Part shown: positions 1-5,046 of the stretch, piece after piece | How positions within the stretch are numbered: the stretch's first letter is position 1 | Layout: every line of letters starts with the position of its first letter | NCBI GenBank assembly: GCA_012511005.1 | Contig: JAAZGX010000187.1 | Coordinates: 1 to 6,644, forward strand | Source of the DNA: Clostridiales bacterium | Lineage (GTDB): Bacteria; Bacillota; Clostridia; Oscillospirales; Acutalibacteraceae | DNA: 6,644 bases | Direction of reading: 5' to 3' | The notes under the pieces: generated by a model | Databases searched by the model: none | What the model was told of the DNA's origin: nothing | Seen by the model: the letters and a program-made list of their open reading frames with translations, nothing else | Position numbers and translations under genes: made by a program

Positions 1-1032
1 ACAAAGGAGAATAAGGTTCTTTATGTTTCGGGTGAAGAGTCTGCGCACCAATTAAAAATAAGAGCGCGCCGCCTCGGCGTAAAAAGCGAAGAACTTTTAA
101 TTTTATGCGAAACAGATGCAGAAATTATAGCATCACAAATTTCAAGCCAAAAACCGAATATAGTCATAATTGACTCTATTCAAACGATGAATATACCCGA
201 AATACCCTCATCTCCGGGAAGTATTACTCAAGTCAGAGAATGCACAAACCTTTTTATGCGTATGGCAAAAGGTCATGATATATCAATTATTCTTGTAGGT
301 CATGTAAATAAGGACGGTAATATTGCAGGTCCCAAGGTGCTTGAGCATATTGTTGACACTGTTTTATATTTCGAGGGAGAAAGAAATCTGACATATAGGA
401 TTTTACGCGCGGCAAAAAACCGTTTCGGCTCTACTAATGAAATTGGGGTATTTGATATGGGGAGCAACGGACTTTGTGAGGTAGAAAATCCCTCCGCCGC
501 CATGATTTCCGGCAGACCCATAGGCGCTTCCGGCACTTGCGTTTCCTGCTTTATTGAAGGCTCCCGCCCCATCTTAGCCGAAATTCAAGGGCTTGCCACT
601 CCAACAGGCTTTGGTAATCCGCGGCGTATGTCAACGGGATTTGATTATAACAGAATGTCTATGTTAATAGCTATCCTTGAAAAGCGCGCAGGTTATTTCC
701 TGGGAAATATGGACTGCTATATTAATATTGTAGGCGGTTTAAGAGCGGACGAGCCTGCGGCTGACCTTGCCGTAGCACTGGCACTCGTTTCAAGCCTTAA
801 AGACAAGGTAATAGACAAGAATGTGGCGGCATTCGGCGAAATTGGTCTTGCGGGAGAAATAAGGGCAATTTCAAACTGTGAGCAAAGAGTTCTTGAAGCT
901 AAACGGCTTGGATTTACTCGTTGTATTATACCAAAACATAACTTAAAATCAATATCGAAAGAAGCCGCAAAAGATATGGAAATAGCAGGCGTACGAACGA
1001 TAAGAGAAGCCTTTGAAGCGAGTACTGATTAA
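1..1032 (+). CDS. radA: DNA repair protein RadA, 5'-truncated by the window edge
   Basis: RadA is a RecA-like ATPase that drives branch migration of recombination intermediates and helps process stalled forks. The reading frame is open from base 1 and 343 residues are visible. The family is usually about 450-460 residues, so the N-terminal zinc finger and Walker A motif lie outside the window. Fragment residues 7-14 (VLYVSGEE) and the Walker B strand at 53-59 (NIVIIDS) belong to the ATPase core. The RadA-specific KNRFG motif is at 139-143. From about residue 165 the chain is the Lon-protease-like domain, with GLRADEPAADLAVALAL at about 246-262; this domain is known to be non-proteolytic in RadA. 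An internal ATG at 187 is not the start, because RadA homology continues upstream. The stop TAA is one base before the next ATG, so the two genes are very probably co-transcribed and translationally coupled. Identification is near certain. Confidence 0.97.
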   Translation, partial: TKENKVLYVSGEESAHQLKIRARRLGVKSEELLILCETDAEIIASQISSQKPNIVIIDSIQTMNIPEIPSSPGSITQVRECTNLFMRMAKGHDISIILVGHVNKDGNIAGPKVLEHIVDTVLYFEGERNLTYRILRAAKNRFGSTNEIGVFDMGSNGLCEVENPSAAMISGRPIGASGTCVSCFIEGSRPILAEIQGLATPTGFGNPRRMSTGFDYNRMSMLIAILEKRAGYFLGNMDCYINIVGGLRADEPAADLAVALALVSSLKDKVIDKNVAAFGEIGLAGEIRAISNCEQRVLEAKRLGFTRCIIPKHNLKSISKEAAKDMEIAGVRTIREAFEASTD

Positions 1033-1033
1033 A

Positions 1034-1774
1034 ATGTTAAAGATATTAGAGTTCGCGAACCTGCCGTCGTCATCTGTAAAACTGTGCGCGATAGGGGAGG
1101 GAAATAAACAGACAGAGCATGAGTTAAACCGCCTCGGTATAAAAACCGTGTCACCAAAGGCATCAGAGAATTTACTTAAAAGTGAAAGCGCTCATGCCGA
1201 TATTTTAATGCTTCATTTAGGAAAAGAGCAAATATTTCTCTCAAAAGAACAGAATGAACTTTTTAATACTCTTATAAGTTTTGGCTTTGCCCCAACGCTT
1301 CTTGAAACAGAGCTTAACAGCAAATATCCGGAGAATATTTTGTTAAATGCCGCTATTATTAAAGAAAAATTTTTCGCTCATAAAAACAGCATAAGCATAT
1401 TTAGTGAGTATAAGAATTTCAAGTTTTTTCCTGTAAATCAAGGTTACGCAAAATGCTCTGCTTGTATTATAAATAGTAATGCGGCAATTACAGAGGATGA
1501 CGGTATTTTTACGGCGATTAAAACTGCGGGGCTTGATGTACTGAAGATTAAAAAGGGGGATGTAAAGCTCCACGGTATGAATTACGGGTTTTTTGGCGGC
1601 GCCGCGGGTAAATTATCGCCGGATATTCTTGCAATTAACGGTCAGTTACGCTATAATTCTGATAAAGATATTATTATTTCGTTTTTGCGAAATCACAATG
1701 TACATATAGTAGAGCTAAAAAGCGGTGAAGTGGAAGATATCGGCGGGGTTTTGCCGCTTTTAGAGGAGGAATAA
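1034..1774 (+). CDS. DUF6873-type protein with predicted pentein (GME) fold
   Basis: This 246-residue protein resembles the uncharacterised DUF6873 family of Clostridia, which is assigned to the guanidino-group-modifying enzyme (pentein) fold; no activity is established. Family-like landmarks are HADILMLHLG at 54-63, GYAKCSACII at 137-146, NYGFFGGAAG at 183-192 and DIGGVLPLLEE at the C-terminus (235-245). Penteins that react with arginine-like substrates use a C-terminal cysteine nucleophile. Here the only cysteines are at 18, 141 and 144 and none lies near the C-terminus, so classical amidinotransferase or deiminase chemistry is doubtful. I chose ATG at 1034, one base after the radA stop, although no clear ribosome binding site precedes it. 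A TTG at 1013 would add seven residues and overlap radA. The position suggests coupling to radA. The family call is from memory of its motifs and is fairly firm; the function is unknown. Confidence 0.75.
   Translation: MLKILEFANLPSSSVKLCAIGEGNKQTEHELNRLGIKTVSPKASENLLKSESAHADILMLHLGKEQIFLSKEQNELFNTLISFGFAPTLLETELNSKYPENILLNAAIIKEKFFAHKNSISIFSEYKNFKFFPVNQGYAKCSACIINSNAAITEDDGIFTAIKTAGLDVLKIKKGDVKLHGMNYGFFGGAAGKLSPDILAINGQLRYNSDKDIIISFLRNHNVHIVELKSGEVEDIGGVLPLLEEE
1763..1770 (+). promoter_or_regulatory. Ribosome binding site of the 37-residue membrane protein
   Basis: GAGGAGGA is a near-perfect Shine-Dalgarno sequence inside the last codons of the DUF6873-type gene, nine bases before the ATG at 1780. 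It is the main evidence that the short frame at 1780-1893 is translated. Confidence 0.8.
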
Positions 1775-1779
1775 ATAAT

Positions 1780-1893
1780 ATGTTCAGCAAAAAAGCAGAG
1801 AAGAACTTTGCGGCAAAATTAGGCTATGTAGTAACGCTTACGGTTATTTCTATTTCCGTTGCAATAGTAGTCAAAAAATATACGAAGAACTGA
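1780..1893 (+). CDS. Small single-pass membrane protein, 37 residues
   Basis: This short gene encodes 37 residues and I do not recognise a family. It begins with ATG five bases after the upstream stop codon and is preceded by GAGGAGGA at ideal spacing. The protein has a lysine-rich N-terminus (MFSKKAEKN), one hydrophobic helix at about 14-31 (LGYVVTLTVISISVAIVV) and a basic tail (KKYTKN). That is the layout of a single-pass small membrane protein; it could equally be read as an uncleaved signal anchor, and the basic residues at both ends do not settle its orientation. The TGA stop is one base before the GTG of the lipoprotein gene, so the two are likely coupled. A membrane partner or modulator role for a neighbouring protein is possible but only inferred. 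Translation itself is well supported by the ribosome binding site and the tight fit between flanking genes. Confidence 0.72.
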   Translation: MFSKKAEKNFAAKLGYVVTLTVISISVAIVVKKYTKN

Positions 1894-1897
1894 GGTG
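1892..1897 (+). promoter_or_regulatory. Ribosome binding site that questions the lipoprotein start
   Basis: GAGGTG overlaps both the stop codon of the small gene and the GTG usually taken as the lipoprotein start. It is too close to serve GTG 1895, but lies six bases before ATT 1904, which would give the typical lipoprotein N-terminus MKKSILIVIF. Confidence 0.45.
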
Positions 1898-2674
1898 TTC
1901 ATCATTAAAAAAAGTATATTAATAGTTATTTTTTGCGTTTTAAGTGTGATTTTCATTTTTACTTTATCTTCATGCAAATCAAATAGTGATGGAAAGCAGA
2001 AAGAATTAAATAGTGAAAATGATAGCAGCACATTATCAGCGGCAAAAAACGACAGTGTTTCCGGTAACGAAAAAAATAAAACAGAAGATTATTCGGCAGA
2101 GATTGATAAAATAATGGCCGCATCATTAGAGAAGCACGAAAACTATTCATTTACCGCACAAAAATATAAATATAACGGCAGTGATTTTACTAAAGCTAAT
2201 TCAACTAAAGTAATTTTCTGTGATGATGGTTGGGTAATGTATGCCAACAACGGCACAGATGGCGGTCTTTTTATAAATAAAGGAAAAAAGTACTATTCTA
2301 TCAATGTACCTCAAAAAACTAAAAAATTAGTAGCAGAAGGGGAGGCAACTGCCTCAATCGACTGGAAATCAAATATTTCGGAATTTTCTTCTTTGATGAC
2401 TGAGCATAAATCTTATTCTATAGACTTATATAAAAGAGAGTTAACAGAAAGTATAGCAAATCGCAATTGTGCAAAATATAAAATTAATGCCAAGGACCTT
2501 GCGGCAAGCCCGGAGCTTGAATATTGGTTCGACCTTGATACGGGGCTTATAATCAAAGCAATTACAAAAACACAGTTCTCTGACACCGTTTCTATAAACC
2601 GTTGGGAAATGCTTGAGTTCAACATAGGCGGTCAAAGTATAGAGGAATATATTAATTTTAAAGAAATAAAATGA
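1895..2674 (+). CDS. Putative secreted lipoprotein of unknown function
   Basis: The product is a predicted lipoprotein of 259 residues from GTG 1895, or 256 from ATT 1904. The N-terminus has lysines, a hydrophobic core (SILIVIFCVLSVIFIFTL) and a lipobox LSSC with the lipidated cysteine at residue 27. This predicts cleavage by signal peptidase II and anchoring on the outer face of the membrane. Residues 28-65 form a polar, Ser/Asn/Lys-rich linker. The rest is a beta-rich domain with segments such as YSFTAQKYKYNG, VIFCDDGWVMYANN and YWFDLDTGLIIKAITKT. The WFDLDTGLIIKA stretch recalls the strand pattern of LolA/LppX-like or DUF4412-like lipoprotein domains, but this is only a resemblance. It starts one base after the 37-residue gene and appears to end the radA operon, followed by a terminator-like hairpin. 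The lipoprotein assignment is secure; the function is unknown. Confidence 0.85.
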   Translation: MFIIKKSILIVIFCVLSVIFIFTLSSCKSNSDGKQKELNSENDSSTLSAAKNDSVSGNEKNKTEDYSAEIDKIMAASLEKHENYSFTAQKYKYNGSDFTKANSTKVIFCDDGWVMYANNGTDGGLFINKGKKYYSINVPQKTKKLVAEGEATASIDWKSNISEFSSLMTEHKSYSIDLYKRELTESIANRNCAKYKINAKDLAASPELEYWFDLDTGLIIKAITKTQFSDTVSINRWEMLEFNIGGQSIEEYINFKEIK

Positions 2675-2687
2675 TTTGCCTATTTTA

Positions 2688-2728
2688 ATACTCTTGCAGA
2701 CTTTTTAGAGTTTGTAAGAGTGTTGTTT
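2688..2728 (+). terminator. Probable Rho-independent terminator after the lipoprotein gene
   Basis: ACTCTTGCAGACT (2690-2702) pairs with AGTTTGTAAGAGT (2709-2721) over 13 positions, two of them G-U wobbles, around a six-base loop. A broken T-run (TTGTTTT) follows. It lies 15 bases after the lipoprotein stop. The stem is AT-rich and the U-tract is interrupted, so termination may be partial. Confidence 0.55.
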
Positions 2729-2750
2729 TAATAGAGCTTTTGCGGTGGGG

Positions 2751-2765
2751 TAGTAATTGTTACTA
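2751..2765. repeat. Short perfect inverted repeat upstream of the recombinase gene
   Basis: TAGTAA and TTACTA flank a three-base spacer. It sits five bases before the larger palindrome at 2771-2806. It could be an operator or an accessory recombinase site, but the arms are only six bases and such a dyad can arise by chance in AT-rich DNA. Confidence 0.4.
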
Positions 2766-2770
2766 ATACA

Positions 2771-2806
2771 CCCGCTTATACATAAGATATATTTTGTATA
2801 AGTGGG
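2771..2806. repeat. 36-bp near-palindrome with dif-like core
   Basis: The two 18-base halves are reverse complements at 15 of 18 positions, centred between 2788 and 2789. The outer arms CCCGCTTATACA (2771-2782) and TGTATAAGTGGG (2795-2806) differ at one position. The central 28 bases (2775-2802) can be read as two 11-bp arms around a 6-bp spacer, and the inner parts, CATAA-N6-TTTTGT, resemble the inner arms of bacterial dif sites (CATAA-N6-TTATGT in E. coli). It ends immediately before the GTG at 2807. A recombination site, an operator, or an RNA hairpin in the recombinase leader are all possible. The palindrome is certain; its role is inferred. Confidence 0.7.
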
Positions 2807-3856
2807 GTGAGTGGAAAGGAGGTTTTTCCAGTTAAAAGAGAAGATTTTGATAAATTGCCCGCACTCGTTGTAGATTTTCTTAATTATTTCAGTGTTGTTA
2901 AAAACAAATCCCAATTAACAGTTGAAGAATATGCAAATGATTTATCGGCTTTTTTTAAGTTTATTAAAGTCTTACGCGGATTTGTGCCGGCAAAAACTCC
3001 ATTTGAGGAAATTGATATTACGGATATAGATATTAATATAATAAAATCCGTTTCATTAAATGACGCATATATGTATTTGGTTTATTGTAAAGAAGAACGC
3101 GAAAACAGTCCCGCTACCCGTTCGCGCAAGGTTTCGAGCTTACGCTCCTTTTATAAATATTTAACTGTTCAAGTAAAGCTGCTGTCAGAAAATCCCATAC
3201 AGGAGCTTGACACACCAAAAAATAAAAAGGCGCTTCCAAAGTATATGACGCTAAACGAGAGCCTGAAGCTTTTAGAGTCTATTGACGGAACATTTAAAGA
3301 GCGCGATTATTGTATAATCACGCTGTTTCTGAACTGCGGTCTTAGGCTTTCCGAGCTTGTTTCATTGAATTTATCGGACATTAGAAGCGATAATACTATG
3401 CGTGTAACGGGTAAAGGAAATAAAGAAAGAACCGTTTATCTTAATGACGCGTGTATTGCCGCAATAAATAACTATCTTGCTGTGCGTCCTGTAGACGGAG
3501 TTAAAGATAAAAAGGCTTTGTTTATAAGCCGCCAGAAGAACCGTATAAGCAATAAAACAGTTCAATATATCGTTAAGACACAACTTGAAAAAGCCGGACT
3601 TGACGGTCGCGGACTGTCTACTCATAAGCTGCGCCATACTGCGGCAACTTTAATGTATCAGCATGGAGATGTAGATGTTCTTGTTCTAAAAGAGATTTTA
3701 GGTCATGAAAACCTTAATACCACGGAAATATATACACATATAATTGATAAACAATTAAAGGAAGCCGCAAAAGCAAATCCTTTAAGCGGCATAAAGCCGC
3801 CAAAAAAATTGAAAATTACTAAAATACATGAGGATGACGATGAGGAAAAAGACTAA
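2807..3856 (+). CDS. Xer-type tyrosine recombinase (XerC/XerD-like)
   Basis: This is a complete tyrosine recombinase of 349 residues counted from GTG 2807. Xer enzymes cut and rejoin DNA through a 3'-phosphotyrosine and resolve chromosome dimers at dif. An N-terminal SAM-like core-binding domain (about 17-122, with FLNYFSVVKNKSQLTVEEY) precedes the catalytic domain. All catalytic residues are present: R180 in CGLRLSEL, K203 in GKGNKER, H273 and R276 in HKLRHT, H300 in LGHE and nucleophile Y309 in IYTHI. XerC and XerD are usually near 300 residues. The excess here is a few N-terminal residues, a longer linker region and a charged tail (about 325-349) ending DDDEEKD. A perfect AAAGGAGGT at 2815-2823 lies inside the frame from GTG 2807 and points to GTT 2831, so the true start is uncertain. 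The adjacent spoIIM-like gene recalls the B. subtilis spoIIM-fur-xerD region and favours a housekeeping Xer over a phage integrase. I cannot tell XerC from XerD. Confidence 0.92.
   Translation: MSGKEVFPVKREDFDKLPALVVDFLNYFSVVKNKSQLTVEEYANDLSAFFKFIKVLRGFVPAKTPFEEIDITDIDINIIKSVSLNDAYMYLVYCKEERENSPATRSRKVSSLRSFYKYLTVQVKLLSENPIQELDTPKNKKALPKYMTLNESLKLLESIDGTFKERDYCIITLFLNCGLRLSELVSLNLSDIRSDNTMRVTGKGNKERTVYLNDACIAAINNYLAVRPVDGVKDKKALFISRQKNRISNKTVQYIVKTQLEKAGLDGRGLSTHKLRHTAATLMYQHGDVDVLVLKEILGHENLNTTEIYTHIIDKQLKEAAKANPLSGIKPPKKLKITKIHEDDDEEKD
2815..2823 (+). promoter_or_regulatory. Strong Shine-Dalgarno sequence misplaced for the GTG start of the recombinase
   Basis: AAAGGAGGT is an ideal ribosome binding site located eight bases after the nominal GTG start. 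The only suitably spaced in-frame codon downstream is GTT 2831, eight bases beyond GGAGG. GTG 2807 itself has no ribosome binding site, as it abuts the palindrome. Confidence 0.6.
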
Positions 3857-4482
3857 CTAAATGAAAAATATGCCCCGAAAAGCTTAAACAAAGCCGTGTA
3901 AACAATAGCGGCAACAATAATTATGAGCGCTAATATAGAATATCGAATACAGTATAGTTTTAGTGCATCTTTGTTGTTCATTCCAATTGTTTTATTTAGC
4001 AAAATACCGCAAATATCAGCGGACATCATCATGCTTTCCGTGCATCCATATATTAAAGCCGTAATCATAATAGCTGCTGCCGGATAAGTTATAAGTGCGC
4101 AATAACCTATTCCGGTTACTCCATATGTGCTATACATATATCCGCCTAAAGCACCGAAATAAAGCCCTTTTATAAATGGTATTATAGGTAAAAAAGGTAT
4201 ACCCACGGCGCATAACCCGATAATAAACGCCGCAAATAAAAAGCATATTGAGGACAGCAAGCTTGAAAAGAAAAGCCCCGCTATGCTTTTTTCGCTGCTC
4301 TCCAGTCTTGTTTGCTCAAAAATATTTGCCGCTAAGTCAACGAAGGACTTAACACCGTATTTAATGCATATTACGCCGATTATTAGTCCCGTTAACAGGA
4401 ATAAAAAAAATATAATTGGCTTGTAATTTATTTTTGGTATCTTTAACGGTTTAACATGGTAAATTATTCTTTTTCTTTTCAT
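3853..4482 (-). CDS. spoIIM: SpoIIM-like (stage II sporulation protein M family) membrane protein
   Basis: SpoIIM is the membrane scaffold of the SpoIID-SpoIIM-SpoIIP complex that remodels peptidoglycan during engulfment in sporulating Firmicutes. This 209-residue protein is close to the family length of about 210. A basic N-terminus is followed by hydrophobic segments near 22-42, 67-92, 95-115, 121-146 and 180-204. The core GLCAVGIPFLPIIPFIKGLYFG (89-110), followed by GGYMYSTYGVTGIGY, matches the family pattern of a G-x-P turn then a P-F-IKG helix. I chose ATG 4482 because AAGGAG stands six bases upstream; a TTG at 4527 would overlap the upstream gene and lacks such a site. It lies 25 bases after the TIGR04086-like gene and is probably co-transcribed with it. 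Its stop overlaps the stop of the convergent recombinase gene. Homology is judged by eye; a related SpoIIM-domain protein with a different role is possible. Confidence 0.72.
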   Translation of the reverse strand: MKRKRIIYHVKPLKIPKINYKPIIFFLFLLTGLIIGVICIKYGVKSFVDLAANIFEQTRLESSEKSIAGLFFSSLLSSICFLFAAFIIGLCAVGIPFLPIIPFIKGLYFGALGGYMYSTYGVTGIGYCALITYPAAAIMITALIYGCTESMMMSADICGILLNKTIGMNNKDALKLYCIRYSILALIIIVAAIVYTALFKLFGAYFSFS

Positions 4483-4488
4483 TTTGTT

Positions 4489-4494
4489 CTCCTT
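4489..4494 (-). promoter_or_regulatory. Ribosome binding site that sets the SpoIIM-like start
   Basis: On the minus strand AAGGAG lies six bases before ATG 4482. It decides for this ATG over the in-frame TTG 45 bases upstream, which would lie within the end of the preceding gene. Confidence 0.75.
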
Positions 4495-4507
4495 ATTTTT
4501 TACTATA

Positions 4508-4903
4508 TCATCTTTTGTTTGCGCCAATTATCCCTCCGATAACCGCAAACAATAAAATAAGCGGAGCTGCGAGTAAAAGCTTACTTGTGACAACTGATTC
4601 AAATATAAAAAATGGTATAATCAATAAAATAAAAGCCAAGGGTATTCCTGAAAAAGCGCCTAAAATCAGCCCTTTTCCCCTCCCCTTCTTAGCGGAAATA
4701 AAGCCTGAAATCAGCGCTCCTGCTATAAGTATAAGGAATTCAAAATAATACATTCTTTTATCGGCTGTTTTCATATTTGTTAATAAATATGCAAAACCCG
4801 CCGTAAACAGCAAAATTAAAATAAACCCAACAGCGGAAGAAATCAGGGATGTTTTAAAGTTTTCTTTTATGTATGAAGTTTTCGACACATCTTGTTGACG
4901 CAT
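4508..4903 (-). CDS. TIGR04086-like (YrzE-related) small membrane protein
   Basis: This 131-residue protein has four predicted membrane helices at about 18-41, 52-70, 78-101 and 108-127. Between helices two and three is a basic loop and glycine-rich start, SAKKGRGKGLILGAFSG, and the protein ends in IGGIIGANKR. These features and the position next to yajC fit the Firmicutes family TIGR04086 (related to B. subtilis YrzE), whose function is not known. In many Clostridia, as I recall, this gene lies between yajC and the SCIFF peptide/radical-SAM pair; neither is seen here. ATG 4903 is preceded by AGGAGGG at seven-base spacing. The gene is separated from yajC by a terminator and appears to have its own promoter, and it leads a two-gene operon with the SpoIIM-like gene. 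Confidence 0.75.
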   Translation of the reverse strand: MRQQDVSKTSYIKENFKTSLISSAVGFILILLFTAGFAYLLTNMKTADKRMYYFEFLILIAGALISGFISAKKGRGKGLILGAFSGIPLAFILLIIPFFIFESVVTSKLLLAAPLILLFAVIGGIIGANKR

Positions 4904-4927
4904 TGAGATACCCTCCTATTCCGTTAA

Positions 4928-4957
4928 AGATTATGTTTGAAAAAGCTAATATATGAT
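4928..4957 (-). promoter_or_regulatory. Candidate promoter of the TIGR04086/spoIIM operon, possibly sigma-E-like
   Basis: On the minus strand ATCATATA (4957-4950) and CATAATCT (4935-4928) are separated by 14 bases. They resemble the sporulation sigma-E pattern (-35 GTCATATT, -10 CATACAnT as in B. subtilis). Transcription would begin about 20 bases before ATG 4903. A competing sigma-A reading is TTGAAT (4974-4969) with TATATT (4953-4948), but its 15-base spacing is short. Both are weak matches in AT-rich sequence. Confidence 0.3.
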
Positions 4958-4984
4958 TAAAGCTGAAAATTCAAAACTAATTTA

Positions 4985-5026
4985 AAGAAAAAATACCCCC
5001 GCAGCCTTTTATAAGACTATGGGGGC
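4985..5026 (-). terminator. Rho-independent terminator of yajC
   Basis: On the minus strand a CCCCC...GGGGG stem (5025-5021 with 5000-4996), extended inward by further pairs including CTT/AAG around a short AT loop, is followed by TATTTTTTCTTT. The U-tract is on the minus strand only. It starts about 20 bases after the yajC stop and isolates yajC from the next gene. Confidence 0.85.
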
Positions 5027-5046
5027 AAAAATTTTATATTTTACTT

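Noticed and set aside
1013..1033. TTG start for the DUF6873-type gene overlapping radA
   Set aside because: Only a weak GAGAAG lies three bases upstream. ATG 1034 gives the family-like N-terminus MLKILEFANLP directly after the radA stop.
3786..3800. GCGGC-ATAAA-GCCGC hairpin as a terminator
   Set aside because: It lies inside the recombinase coding region and has no T-run on its 3' side on either strand; the A-run after it is on the plus strand.
2807..3856. Recombinase as a sign of a prophage or integrative element
   Set aside because: The neighbours are core genes, there is no tRNA, attachment repeat, excisionase or phage gene, and the protein is Xer-like.
4483..4527. Longer SpoIIM-like protein from TTG 4527
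   Set aside because: It would overlap the upstream gene and has no ribosome binding site, whereas AAGGAG precedes ATG 4482 at ideal spacing.
4515..4748. Plus-strand frame of 77 residues opposite the TIGR04086-like gene
   Set aside because: It is an antisense shadow with no ribosome binding site and a repetitive Lys/Ile/Pro composition typical of out-of-frame AT-rich DNA. The same holds for the other opposite-strand frames in the window.
4904..5046. A hidden SCIFF-type cysteine-rich peptide gene between yajC and the TIGR04086-like gene
   Set aside because: The 143-bp gap holds only the yajC terminator, a candidate promoter and a ribosome binding site; no frame with clustered cysteines was seen.
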